Made by a program: the position numbers and the translations under genes. 64,000 nucleotides of DNA. Source: Colius striatus. Its lineage: Eukaryota; Chordata; Aves; Coliiformes; Coliidae. Below are positions 1-11,597 of this stretch, one piece after another. The notes below the pieces were generated by a model, which saw only the letters and a list, made by a program, of their open reading frames with translations, was not told where the DNA came from and searched no databases. The stretch lies in the NCBI RefSeq assembly GCF_028858725.1, contig NC_084761.1:97241971-97305970 (forward strand). Direction: 5' to 3'. Within the stretch, counting starts at the first letter, position 1. Each line of letters starts with the position of its first letter.

Positions 1-343
1 CAGTTGAGGAAGAGCTGGCAATGCAAAACTTGTCTGGACCCTGAGAGGGGTTTTCTCCCTTTGCTCCAATGATGTGGGTGGTTTCCTCCCCTGCCTTTAG
101 TTAGGTGGCATCTCTCACCCCTCCCATGTGGGATATGATGCTGGGCAGTTGCAGTGTCATGCTTTTAGAGACTAATTTAGCCCCAGAACCTGGGACCATA
201 CCCTTTCACCTTCTGGATCTTGGTGCTTCTAGAGCTATCCAGCTCAGTCTTGGGGCTGTAGCTCTTTCTTAGCCATTGCTTTGGGGGATAGAAGGGAAAA
301 CTGAGTGTTTGTCATTAACCTGAAGACACATTTGCCCTTTCAG

Positions 344-3300
344 GTCGGTGATGTCACGAACAAGAAGCCTCAGCGCCTGGTGACTCAGTTCCACTTCACC
401 AGCTGGCCCGACTTTGGGGTCCCCTTCACCCCCATTGGGATGCTGAAGTTCCTGAAGAAGGTGAAGACATGTAACCCCCAGTATGCAGGAGCAATAGTAG
501 TGCACTGCAGGTAGGTCCTGCTCACAGCTGCCCTCTGCCTCTCCTGGGTGGCTTGGACAGTGTCTCCTCTTGCTATTAAAAGTAGGGGGGGGGTTCAGTT
601 AGGTCTTTTAAAGATAGTTTTACTTCACTTTCTCGTGTTAAACAAGAATGTTCCACATGGGAACAGTCACAGGGTCATAGAATCATTGAATGGTGGGGGT
701 TGGAAGGGCCCTGCAGAGCTGCTGCAGCCCCAGCCCCTGCTAAAGCAGCTTCCCCTGGCTCAGGGGGCACAGGAACGTGTCCAGGTGGGGTTGGAAACCT
801 CCTGAGAAGGAGCCTCCACACCCTCCCTGGGCAGCCTGGGCCAGGGCTCCCTCCCCTCAGCACCAAAGGAGTTGCTCCTCCTGTGCCAGGGGCACTGCCT
901 GTGTTCCAGCCTGTGCCCATTACCCCTTGTCCTGGCAACTGGCCACCACAGAGCAAAGACTGGCTCCATCCTCTCCACACTCAGCCTTTAGGACTTTGCA
1001 ATAGCTCCAGGGCTGGGCACTCCCCCAGCTCCCTGGGCAGCCTGGCACAGGGGCTGACAAACCCCTCAGGGAAAGAGTTCTGCCTCAGCTCCAACCTCAG
1101 CCTCCCCTGGGGCAGCTTGGGCCCATTTCTTCTTGTCCTATCATGCTTTACTTGGGAGAAGAGACCAACCCCCAGTGATGACATTTGCAACCCTCTGAGT
1201 CCACCTTTCCAACGTCTTTCTCAGGAGGCAGCTGACAGAGCTTTGTCTTTCTGTAGCATCTTTCTCCTTAAGAGCTGAGTTACCAGCAGAGAAGCAAGGC
1301 TTCCCTGTGGTGGAGGTTGCCTGCAAGGAGCAGCAGGCAGCTGGTAGTCAGAGGCAGCCTGTAAGGACTCTGGCTGTGGTGTCTGGCTCTGGTTTTGCTT
1401 TGGCTTCCTGCACTCCAGTCACTGCAGATGCTCTGTGCATCGCACTGCCAAACCCAGGGTGTGCTCAGCGCCAGCCTCAGCACTTCTCTCATCTCCAAAC
1501 CACCTTTGGCTATTTACCTACTGCTGGCAAGCATCTGGCTCCCTCCTTGCCTCCTTCTGAAGGACCCCAGCAGCAGCAGTGCTCCCCTGACCTCTTGTCC
1601 CCCTGTGCCCTTGCAGCGCCGGCGTGGGCAGGACGGGCACGTTCATCGTCATCGATGCCATGCTGGACATGATGCACGCCGAGAGGAAGGTGGATGTCTA
1701 TGGCTTTGTGAGCAGGATCCGTGCCCAGCGCTGCCAGATGGTACAGACAGATGTGAGTGTGCTCCTGCCCTTCCTCTTGGCCTTTGCTCACTGCAGTTAG
1801 TGTTGCCTTGGTGCAGTCAGGCCCCAGCCTGCAGCAACGTCCGTGTGAGGGCTGAGCATCAGCCCTTGTTTCAGAAGGATGTTGCACTGAGTGAGCCTTC
1901 TGCTGGGTCCTGCTCCTTTAAATCCCCTTCAGAGAATCACAGAGTCACTGAGGTTGCAAAAGACCTTTAAGCTCATGGAGTCCAACCATTCCCCCAGCAC
2001 TGCCAGGGTCACCACTAACCCCTGGCCCTCAGCCACAGCTCCATGGCTTTGGGATCCCACCAGGGATGGGGACTCTCCCACCTCCCTGGGCAGCCTGGCA
2101 CAGGGCTTGACAGCCCTTTGGAGGAAGAAATTCTTCCCCATCTCCAACCTAAACCTCCCCTGGCACAACATGAGACTGTTTCCTCTTGTCCTGTCACTTG
2201 CAGTTTGAGAGCAGAGACTGACCACCTCCCTGCTCACAACCTCCTGTCAGGGGGTTGCAGAGTGAGGGCTCCCCTCAGCCTCCTTTTCCCCAGACTTGGG
2301 CAATGTTTTATCTCATATCACTTTTGTCTGACATTGTGTCAGCTTTGTCTGGCTTATTTGCTGTAGCAACTAAGGTCCCAGCCCCTGCAGAGCAGGGGAA
2401 AGGTTGTTACCCACCTCTCTGGGCTCTCAGAAGGTGTCATGTGCCCAGGGAGCACGAGTGGGCAGTGGGGTTGGGCATGGGATGCCCTCACTGAGCATGA
2501 AGCAGAGGCTGATGGCTTCTCCCTGTGACCCTTGCAGATGCAGTATGTGTTTATATACCAAGCACTCCTGGAGCACTATCTCTATGGTGACACAGAGCTG
2601 GAGGTGACTTCTTTAGAAATCCACCTGCAAAAGATCTACAACAAAGTGCCAGGGACCAGCAGCAATGGGCTGGAAGAGGAGTTCAAGGTGAGGGTGGTTC
2701 TTGTCCTGGTGGGTTGTGCTTGTCTTGTGCTGAGAGACCACCATGCCCTTGGCTGGTGTTGGGCAGCTCTGAGAGCTGTCCCTGCTTTCATTCCTTCCCT
2801 TGCAGAAGCTCACTTCAATCAAAATTCAGAATGACAAGATGAGAACAGGCAACTTGCCAGCAAACATGAAGAAGAACAGAGTGCTTCAGATAATTCCATG
2901 TAAGCCTTGTTGGTGTGTCTGAGGAAAGCTCATGGGTGGGTGAGGGGACTCTGGAGTGGTTGTGGGGACAGGAGGCAGGCTGGAAAAATGGGCCAACAGC
3001 AGCCTCATGAAGTTCAACACAGGGAAGTGCAAAGTGCTGCCCCTGGGGAGGAACAACCTCAGGCACCAGCGTGTGCTGGGGCCACTCAGCTGGAAAGCAG
3101 CTTGGCAGGGAAGGACCTGGGGGGCTGGTGGACACTGGGCACCAAGCTGAGCCTGAGGTGGCAGCTGCCAGAGAGGGCCAGTGGTGCCCTGGGCTGCATT
3201 AGCCACAGCATGGCCAGCAGGATGAGGGAGGGGATCCTTCCCCTCTGCTCAGCACTGCAGGCTTCACCTGGAGCTCTGGGTCTGGTGCTGGACCCTCAGT

Positions 3301-6300
3301 ACACAGCAGAGACACAGGCAGACTGGAGAGAGCCCAGTGATGGGATTGGAGCACCTCAGCTCTGGGGAAAGGCTGAGATAAGAGCTGGGGCTGCTCAGCC
3401 TGGGGAAGAGAAGGCTCAGGGGTGTCATCAGTGTCTAGAAGTACCTGAGGGGAGGATGCCAAGAGGATAGAGCCAGACTGGAGCCAGGCTCCTTCCAGTG
3501 ATTCCAATGACAGGACAAAGAGCAATGGGCACAGACTGAGACACATGAACATCAGGAACAGGAACATCCTCTGAATGTCAGGAAACACCTTTTGACTGTG
3601 AGGGTGATGGAGCTCAGGGAGGTTGTGGAGTCTCCGTCCTTGGAGAGCTTCAAAAGCCATCTGCAGTGCTGTGGGCACAAATGTCTCTGTGTCTTGGGAT
3701 CCCAGAGGTGGGAAGGAGCCTGTGTGGTTGCTGTGGTGCAGCCCCTCAAGGGAGAAAGGAGCCTCTGTCTTGAGCAGATCCTACTCATGAAGCCCTCAGC
3801 ATGTCCCTCCCCAAACCAGGGCATGGCACGAAGCAGAACCGAGTCTCCTCATCCCACTCGGGTGCTGTAAGCTGAGGACTCCCCATACCTCTGTCCTCTC
3901 ACCCAGGCCTTGGGGACTTCTCAGCAGAAGGCCACACATGGTTATCAAGGAGGTGTTCCCCAAAACTCAGGTCATTTCCCTTGTGTTTCAGATGAGTTCA
4001 ACCGAGTAATCATTCCAGTGAAGAGAGGCGAAGAGAACACGGACTACGTGAACGCCTCCTTCATTGATGTGAGTCTCCTGGCCTCTTCTTGCCATCTCCT
4101 CCCAACAGAAACCCAAGGGAGAGCTGCAAACCCAACTCTTCCCTCATCTCACACTGCTTCCTATGGAAAGGGTTTGTCCCAAACCCTCCTCTGGATGGGG
4201 CTAGATTCTTTCTCCAAGAAGCCCTTGTGTACATACAGAACCACAGAATGGATGAGGTTGGAAATGAGCTTTAAGGTGCCTGAATCCAGCTCTTCCCCCT
4301 GCACTGCCACAGCCACCACTGACCCATGGCCCTCAGCCCCACAGCTACAGGGCTTTGGGATCCCTCCAGGGATGGAGACTCCACCACAGCTCTGGATGGT
4401 TTCTTTGTGATGGGAGAGGAGAGCTGGAGCATGAGCACAGCCTGGTCTCCCTTCAGCAATCCCATGATGACTTTGGAGGAGCAGCTGCACTTAGCCATGG
4501 AAATGATTGCTGTGCAGCACGGTCCATTTGGTCAGAAAACATCCTCTAGATTAGGTAATGAATGGAGCAAGGTACAGATCCCCAAACCCTTGAGAAAAAA
4601 ACAGGTCAATCCCATTCCACCTCTCTGGGTGAGGGCAGAGGGGAGGCAGAGAGGTTAAGTGCTGTCCTTGCTCTGAGAGGGAGGGAAGTGATTGCAACTC
4701 CTTTGCTCATGAGCAATCCTGTTGACTTAATGAAGTCAACAGCACCTTAACAGAGCTGGGGAAGGGGCTGGAGCACAAGGGTGCTGGGGCGGAGCTGAGG
4801 GAATGGGGATGTTGAGCCTGGAGAAGAGGAGGCTGAGGGGACACAGCAGCACTCTCTGACACTCCCTCACAGGAGGCTGCAGTCTGGGGGTCAGTCTCTG
4901 CTCCCAAGCAACAGGACAAGAGGAAATGGGCTGAAGTTCACCCTTGGGAAGTTGAGATTGGAGCTGAGGCAGAACTGTTTCCCTGAGAGGGGTGTCAGCC
5001 CTGTGCCAGGCTGCCCAGGGAGCTGGGGGAGTGCCCAGCCCTGGAGGGATCCCAAAGCCCTGGAGCTGAGGTGCTGAGGGCCATGGGGTAGTGCTGGGCT
5101 GGGCAGGGTGAGGGCAGGGCTGGGACTGCAGCAGCTCCAAGAGCTTTTCCAACCAAAATGATTCAGTGATTCTATGACTTCAGGGGGACATCTCCCATGT
5201 CTTTGGGCAGTGGTCCCAGCACTCCCTCAGTGACAGAGCCCTGCTCTCCTCTGTCCCAGCTTCTCTTTTCATCTCCTAATGGCAGGGTTTGTTTATTCCC
5301 CTCCCAAGGACAATTACTGCCATAGGTTGAGCCAGTAAACCCACCACATTCCCAGCTACAACATCCCAAATTAACTGTTGCCACAAATCTCCTTTGCTGG
5401 CTCTGCTGGGGCTGCTCTGGCTGCAGCAGCATCTGACAGAGCACAGACAGGAGCAGCCTCCTTCTGCTTGGAGATCTGGGAGTTTAAAAGTCACAGAGGC
5501 CATTTTTTGTGGAGGATTCAATTTCCTGCCTCTGCTGAACTCTGCTGAAGTGACAAGCTCTGAATGACAAAGCATCTTCAGTCACAGTCTGCAGTGAGGC
5601 CACAGGGGAACGTCACAGGGAGTCTGGAAACACTTGAGGGTTGATGGAAGAGCCAGACTCACCCAGACTGGTTTTCATAGATCATGGAATGGTTTGGGTT
5701 GGAAGGGATCTTTAAAGATCATCTCATTCCATCTAGTTTTGCTTATTTCTTCCCCAAAAATCATCCTTCCTTCCAGCAAAAATCATAGCTGAGGTACCTG
5801 GAGCTTGGGCAGGGCTCTGCTCGTACTTGGAGCTTGGGCAGGGCTCTGCTCCACACTGAGACTTTCCAACGTGGCTGAGGAGAGCAGGAGCCCCAAATCT
5901 TTCTTCACCAAGTGGACAAGGCCACCTGTGTGGGTGGGATGTGATCCTCCTCCAGCTGCAGTTCTCCAAAAACAAAGGTCTTGCCACAGTCAAGCACTGG
6001 CTGATGGCAGCTCAGCTCCTGCAGCTCCGTGCCTGGGCACAGACCCTCTGTCAGGGCAGGTTTCTCTGCCCAGGCTGTGCTGATTCAGTCTTGGTGCTCC
6101 TAAAACTCAAGAGAGCACGGTCACCCATGTCTAGGAGCTTTCCTGCCACTGCTGGCAGCCCCCAGGCTCCCCACTCACCCTCTTCCCACACGCAGGGTTA
6201 TCGCCAGAAAGACTCCTACATCGCCAGCCAAGGGCCGCTGCAGCACACCATCGAGGACTTCTGGAGGATGATCTGGGAGTGGAAGTCCTGCTCCATAGTG

Positions 6301-9004
6301 ATGCTAACAGAGCTGGAGGAGAGAGGCCAGGTAAGGGCCTGGGGGAAGCTGCCTTTAACCAGCCAGAGAAACCTGTGCCACCCCTTAAAGTCTCGCCAGG
6401 GCCCCGGCAGTGTCAGTGCCACACACATCGGGTGGTGTTTCACCCTTTCTCTGGCAGGAGGCAGGTGTCAGCCTCTGGTTCTAATTCTGATGCAAAGAAC
6501 CCAGTTGTTTGTAGAACCAGGGTGGGGAGATGTTCCATAAATCAGCTCCAGACCCTCAGTTCTCAAAGCACCTTTGGGTGCAGCAGGCAGCTCCTCTCCA
6601 AAGCCAGCCCCTGCAATCCCACCTGGGTTTGGGCAGCTGCCAGCCACAGGAGAACAATCCTTCTGTTCAAGCCCATGGGAAGAAATATACAGGCTCCTCA
6701 CTCTGTCTCATGCTGTGATGCTTTCTCAGGAGAAGTGTGCCCAGTACTGGCCATCTGATGGCTCTGTGTCCTATGGAGACATCACTGTGGAGCTGAAAAA
6801 AGAGGAGGAGTGTGAGAGCTATACGGTGCGGGACCTGCTGGTAACCAACACCAGGGTAAGTCTGGCCTTCTCCCTGCCCTGGGCACTCTTGGCTCTGGCT
6901 GTCCTCAGCCCTCACTGATGAGTTATGGTGCTTTGCAATTCCCCTCCCAAGTGTTGAACCTTCCCTCTGGCATCTTCAGCTCCATCCTCATCCCAGAGTA
7001 ACATCCATCTCATTGCTCCCTGCATGCACCTCCCACCCCTGAGGGCTCCTGTCCTGCTGCCATCCAGCAGCCCTCTTCCTCCTTCTTCTGGTCTCTGTGC
7101 CCACCATTCCCTCCCACTGCCCATTTCCCAAAGCCCTGAGCTGGTGGGTTTCTGGGTTCATGGGTCTCCCACCAACTCACTGAGCTCCAGCTGTTCTCTT
7201 CCACCAGGAAAACAAGAGCCGGCAGATCCGGCAGTTTCATTTCCACGGATGGCCAGAGGTTGGGATCCCTGGGGATGGGAAGGGGATGATCAACATCATT
7301 GCAGCTGTGCAGAAGCAGCAGCAGCAGTCTGGCAACCACCCAATCACTGTGCACTGCAGGTAATGTCTGGGGCAGCAGGAGCAGGGCAGGGATTGTCCCC
7401 TGTGCTGGGCCCTGGGGAGGCTGCAGCTCCAGGGCTGTGCTCAGTGCTGGGCCCCTCACTCACTGCCACAGGGACACTGAGGGGCTGCAGAGCTGGGGAA
7501 GGGGCTGGAGCACAAGGGGCTGGGGAGGGGCTGAGGGAATGGGGGTGTTCAGCCTGGAGGAGGCTGAGGGCAGACAGGAGCACTCTCTGACTCTCCTGAC
7601 AGGAGGCTGCAGGGAGCTGGGTCAGTCTCTACTCCTAAGTGACGGGACAAGAGAAAATGGGCTGAAGTTGCCCCAGGGGAGGTTGAGATTGGAGCTGAGG
7701 CAGAACTGTTTCCCTGAGAGGGGTGTCACCCCTGTGCCAGGCTGCCCAGGGAGCTGGGGGAGTGCCCAGCCCTGGAGGGATCCCAAAACCCTGGAGCTGA
7801 GGTGCTGAGGCCATGGGGTAGTGCTGGGCTGGGCAGGAGGAGGGCAGGGGTTGCACTCAAGGATCCCAAAGCCCTTTTCTAACTCAGATGGCTCTGTGAT
7901 TGCCTCTGGGAGATGGCCAGAGCTCCCTCAGACGTTTTGGGCTCAGCAGGAGCAGCCTGGGCAGATGTGGTACAGCCTTTTCCTCCTTGGCTAAGTCTCC
8001 AGTCTCTGCAGAGCGTGTCCTGCCTCAGCTGGGAGTGGGACTGTTGGCTCCTCCAGCTCTCCAGTGATTCCTCTGTGGATTGATTGTCCCTGTCAGGCCA
8101 AATGGTTTCCTTTAGCTTCTTGGTTTCTCTTTGGCAGTGCTGGAGCAGGAAGAACAGGCACCTTCTGTGCACTGAGCACTGTCCTGGAGAGGGTGAAGGC
8201 TGAAGGGATCCTCGACGTCTTTCAGACAGTGAAGAGTTTAAGACTACAGAGGCCACATATGGTGCAGACACTGGTAAGTGCAGCTCAGCAGGGTCCAGGC
8301 TCCTTCTGCCAGCCCAGACCTTGGCCAGAGTGGGCTGGGGACTCAGGGATGAGCAAAAACTCCCTCAGGTGAAGGTTTTCTCTCTCCATGAAAGAGGAAG
8401 GGTCAGGAGGTATCTCCCCTTTCTCCTATTAAGGCAGGTGGAGTAGTGGAGCTTGGCTGGCTGAAGGCATCAAGCTCCTTTTGAGCACTGACACGAGTTG
8501 TAGGAGCCTCCCTGGAGACATCCTCAGCCACAGGCCACTCATTTATGGGCTTTAGGAGCCTGGAAAGCTTTCCTGAGTGGCTGTGACAGGGGCTTGGGCA
8601 TGCATTGGGGCAGGGAGGGGAGGAGCAGGCAGCACTAGGAGAGGTCTTGCAAGAGGGTATAGCAAAGATACTGAGGGCCTTTAAAAAGGTCTTTTGGGGT
8701 GGAAACAGGAGCTCAGAGAGGATGGGAAAGGGAGGAGGGTGGGCAGCCCAGGTTTTGGGCACCCAAAGTTGGTGAGAGCCCCCTCACAAGTGGGAATCCA
8801 GTTCCTGCCCTCACTCAGGAACACCTAACCACTCTCAGCCCCACTTTCTACAGCCAATAAAGCATCAAATCCTACCTGGAGGTGTGAATTTTCTCAGCCT
8901 AACCCCGTGCTCTCCCCCCAATCCCCCAGGAACAGTACGAATTCTGCTACAAGGTGGTGCAGGAATACATCGACGCCTTCTCAGACTACGCCAACTTCAA
9001 GTGA
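344..9004 (+). CDS. PTPRA: Receptor-type tyrosine-protein phosphatase alpha, C-terminal ten coding exons (5' part outside window)
   Basis: Transmembrane receptor tyrosine phosphatase that dephosphorylates the inhibitory C-terminal tyrosine of Src-family kinases. Coding exons with AG/GT borders in matching phase: 344-510, 1617-1752, 2538-2687, 2806-2899, 3992-4068, 6196-6330, 6730-6855, 7208-7359, 8138-8273, 8930-9004 (TGA), about 415 residues. The first exon carries the D1 WPD loop (SWPDFGVPF). The D1 signature [10 protein letters not shown] is assembled across the 510/1617 junction. D2 begins near [10 protein letters not shown], has WPEVG instead of WPD, and has [10 protein letters not shown] across the 7359/8138 junction; the Glu is usual for the weakly active D2. 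The tail SDYANFK holds the known Grb2-binding tyrosine (YxN). Residues match vertebrate PTPRA rather than PTPRE throughout, and MRPS26 downstream agrees. The transmembrane part and start lie left of the window. No disabling change seen. Confidence 0.96.
676..1240 (-). mobile_element. CR1 LINE fragments, two head-to-tail pieces, in a PTPRA intron
   Basis: Starts with the reverse complement of the CR1 3' terminus (repeated 'tcatagaatcattgaatgg') and runs through the usual 3' region ('ggttggaagggccctgcag', 'ccttgtcctggcaac'). A second, different CR1 3' piece follows from about 1005. Truncated and non-coding. Confidence 0.9.
1931..2297 (-). mobile_element. CR1 LINE 3' fragment in a PTPRA intron
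   Basis: Begins 'agaatcacagagtcactgagg', the inverted CR1 end, and includes the conserved 'gggcagcctggcacagg' and 'cctcttgtcctgtcac' blocks. 5'-truncated. Confidence 0.88.
2960..3715 (+). mobile_element. CR1 LINE fragment with remnant of the reverse transcriptase C-terminus
   Basis: Decayed frames match the end of CR1 ORF2 ([20 protein letters not shown] near 2985-3045, then an 'SREGILPL'-like stretch), followed by the standard 3' region ('tcaggaaacaccttttgactg'). Longer than most copies here because it reaches into ORF2. Lies in a PTPRA intron. Confidence 0.88.
4236..4405 (-). mobile_element. CR1 LINE short 3' fragment in a PTPRA intron
   Basis: Inverted CR1 tail ('agaaccacagaatggatgag') followed by the 'catggccctcagccccacag' and 'gggatccctccagggatgg' blocks. 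Confidence 0.8.
4747..5178 (+). mobile_element. CR1 LINE 3' fragment in a PTPRA intron
   Basis: Direct orientation. Contains 'gcctggagaagaggaggctg', 'aggctgcccagggagctggg' and ends 'tgattcagtgattctatgac', the CR1 terminal repeat. Confidence 0.9.
5677..5740 (-). mobile_element. CR1 LINE terminal fragment
   Basis: About 60 bases of inverted CR1 3' end only ('tcatagatcatggaatggtt', 'gttggaagggatctttaaag'). Confidence 0.75.
7372..7900 (+). mobile_element. CR1 LINE 3' fragment in a PTPRA intron
   Basis: Direct CR1 of the same type as the 33, 36 and 51.6 kb copies. It has the 'cagggacactgaggggctgc' region and the 'aggctgcccagggagctggg' block, and ends near 'ctctgtgattg'. Confidence 0.88.
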
Positions 9005-9455
9005 AGAACACAAACCCCAGCCCCCTTCCCCCCACAAAAGACCACCCACCCCTGAAACAAATGACAGAAGAGTTGCCTTCTTTAATATTTTGTAATATTC
9101 TGTTTGTTAATATACCCCCCTTTCCCCCTCCCCCCAAGAAAACAACAACTATGTGTATATATCTTAACTGTTTTAGAGGTTGGTACCATAAGCTTCATAT
9201 TAGCTGGAGATTTTATATGTAGCAAAGTGTTAGTGCACATACTGTTGGCTCCTTTTTGGTTTTATCTCTTTTATTTTTTCCAATGTTTTATTGGGGAATT
9301 AAATAGCTTTGATGTTTGGATGAATACTGTCACACCATCTCTCTCCTGGAGAGCCCATACAGGCTGTTCTTTTGCTTGTAAGTCCTTTTTTGAGAGGAGG
9401 GGGGGGGTTGTTTTGTTTTTCCCTTGAGGGAATAAAAGCCTTTTGTAAAAAGAAA
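9005..9455 (+). other. PTPRA: PTPRA 3' UTR and poly(A) signal
   Basis: Follows the PTPRA stop codon. AT-rich, with C-runs and T-runs, and unlike the flanking CR1-rich DNA. A canonical AATAAA lies at 9431-9436, so cleavage is expected near 9450. A-rich sequence follows at 9450-9480. The exact end is inferred. Confidence 0.7.
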
Positions 9456-9681
9456 AGAAAAAGGACAAAAAAAAACCAAGCCAAACCCAACAACAAAAGG
9501 ATGAAAAGAAATCCTGGCTGTCACCTGTCAAACCAAACCAAACCCAGCCCCACGAGCACAAGGTTTGGCCTGAACCTGCAGGGAAATGGTTTCACTTGGG
9601 TTCTTTTTCCTGCTGGTCAGCTCTTGAAAAGGAACAAAACAAGGTGAAGAAAAAAAAGCAAACCAAAAGCAAGCTGCTCAT

Positions 9682-9696
9682 TGTGTGTGTGTGTGT
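9682..9696 (+). repeat. Short (GT)n microsatellite
   Basis: About seven GT dinucleotides just past the PTPRA 3' end. Confidence 0.8.
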
Positions 9697-9910
9697 CCTC
9701 ACTTCTGTGTCAAAGGCAGTTTCCTCCCACGTGCTGCTGGTTTGGGAGCTCCAAGGGTCTGCTTCATGTGTAACAGCAGCAAAAGAGATGTTTTGGAGCT
9801 GTCTCCAACTGATAATGTGCTGCAGGGTTTTGCATCCATCTCTTGGACAAGGAGGCTTCCAGGCCTAGGGGCTGGAGAAGCTGTCACATGGGTTCTTGTG
9901 GCATCTTGAG

Positions 9911-10275
9911 ACATTGCAGAACCCCAGAGTGGTTGGGTTGGGAGGGATCTTAAAGCTCATGTGGTTCCAACCCCCTGCCATGGGCAGGGACACCTTGCAC
10001 CAGCCCAGGTTGCTCCAAGCCCCATCCAACCTGCCCTTGGACACTGCCAGGGATGGGGCAGCCACAGCCTCTCTGGGCAGCCTGTGCCAGGGCCTCACCA
10101 CCCTCACAGGGAACAACTTCTGACATCTCATCTCAGTCTCCCCTCTGTCAGTCTGGAGCCATCACCCCTTGTCCTGTCACTCCAGGTCCTTGGACAAAGT
10201 CCCTCTCTGGCCCCTTTAGGGACTGGAGGCTGCTCTGAGGTCTCCCCAGAGCCTTCTCCAGGCTGAACAACCACA
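9911..10275 (-). mobile_element. CR1 LINE 3' fragment
   Basis: Inverted CR1 of a distinct 3' subtype marked by 'ccatgggcagggacaccttg' and 'ccaacctgcccttggacact'. Intergenic, between PTPRA and MRPS26. Confidence 0.88.
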
Positions 10276-10277
10276 GT

Positions 10278-10620
10278 ATGAATCACAGAATCATGGCATG
10301 CTTTGGGTTGGGAGATACCTTCAAAGACCATCTAGTCTACCTTCCAGCAGCCCAGGCTGCTCCCAGCCCCATCCAACCTGCCCTTGGACACTGCCAGGGA
10401 TGGGGCAGCCACAGCCTCTCTGGGCAGCCTGGGCCAGGGCCTCACCACCCTCATCACAAAGGATTTCTCCCTTATATCCAGTCTCAACCTGCCCTTTTGG
10501 AGTCTAAAACCTCAAGAAGGTCTCCAAATGGTCACTGCTAAAACCCCTGTAGCATTCTTAAGCTGAGAGAGACCCTTCTCCAGCCTGAGGGATGCTCTTG
10601 CCACCCTCCACACAACTTTA
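10278..10620 (-). mobile_element. CR1 LINE 3' fragment, tandem to the previous copy
   Basis: A second inverted copy of the same subtype begins 'tgaatcacagaatcatggca' directly after the first one ends, so the two inserted next to or into one another. Confidence 0.87.
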
Positions 10621-11597
10621 GATGGCTTTTCCCTCTCTTTCTTTCTTCCCACCATGGAGATCCCTTGGGATTTTCAGAGAATGAGGCCATAAAGAGCTAC
10701 TTTTTATCACTCCCCTCCCAGGAGAAGACAGAATCCAGGGAACCCCTGAAGCTGGAGATGGGCCAGAGCACAAGAGGAGTCCAAAGGGTTGAGGAATGTC
10801 CTGAGGACCAGAGGTGCAGCACTTCTGGGTTAAAAACAAACCCAAACAGGTTGATTTGAATCAAGTTTTGCTACAAAGAGGTGTCTGCTGGACACCTCCC
10901 TTGTTCCTCCTGCAGGAGGGACCAGGACATGGTTAACTGGTGGCTTCAACTGGGAGAACTGGTTTCATCCCAAGGATTGGGATGGTGGGACTTGGGGACA
11001 GTGACATCCCTGCCCAGGCAGGGGAAAATTTGGGGGACATGGGGTTGAGATGCTGGCGATCGTGGGAAGAGCCACCCCATGAGATGGAGAATGGAGGTTT
11101 CCAGCAGAGCTTTTCCATCCAGCTGGGATTTCCCAGGGGAGTGATGGCTCAGAGGGGACACACAGGAAAAATAGACACACACCACCCAAAACAGCCCCCC
11201 AAAAACAGCCTCACTGCTGCTGCCATCACTGGGGACCCCCTCACGAGCCCCAGTATCATCACTTACAATAAACACCAACTCCTGCATTTGAGGGCTTCAG
11301 CCAAAGCTCCAAATCATCCTCAGAAACTAAGTACTGACCCCAAAAGAAACAGGGACCCTCCCGGGGTGGGGGCCACACACCCACCCACCACAGATGCTGC
11401 ACAAGGAGCCTCCCGAGACCCCAGGGGCAGAGTTTTGGGGTCCAAGGACCTGCCCCGAGCTTTTTGCTGCAGCAGAGCCGAATGCAAATAGAGCCATGAG
11501 GAGCTGCCCGAGCTCATTCTGGGCTGGATGCTGCCCAAATCCCACCCCTGAGCCGGGCAGGGGGCAAGGGGAGGGCTTTGGGCTGCGTGCCCCCGTG
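10621..11597. other. Gene-free unique intergenic stretch
   Basis: Between PTPRA and MRPS26, no splice-consistent coding sequence and no recognised repeat except edges. In human the small GNRH2 gene occupies this interval; no decapeptide-like [10 protein letters not shown] coding was found here. Confidence 0.5.
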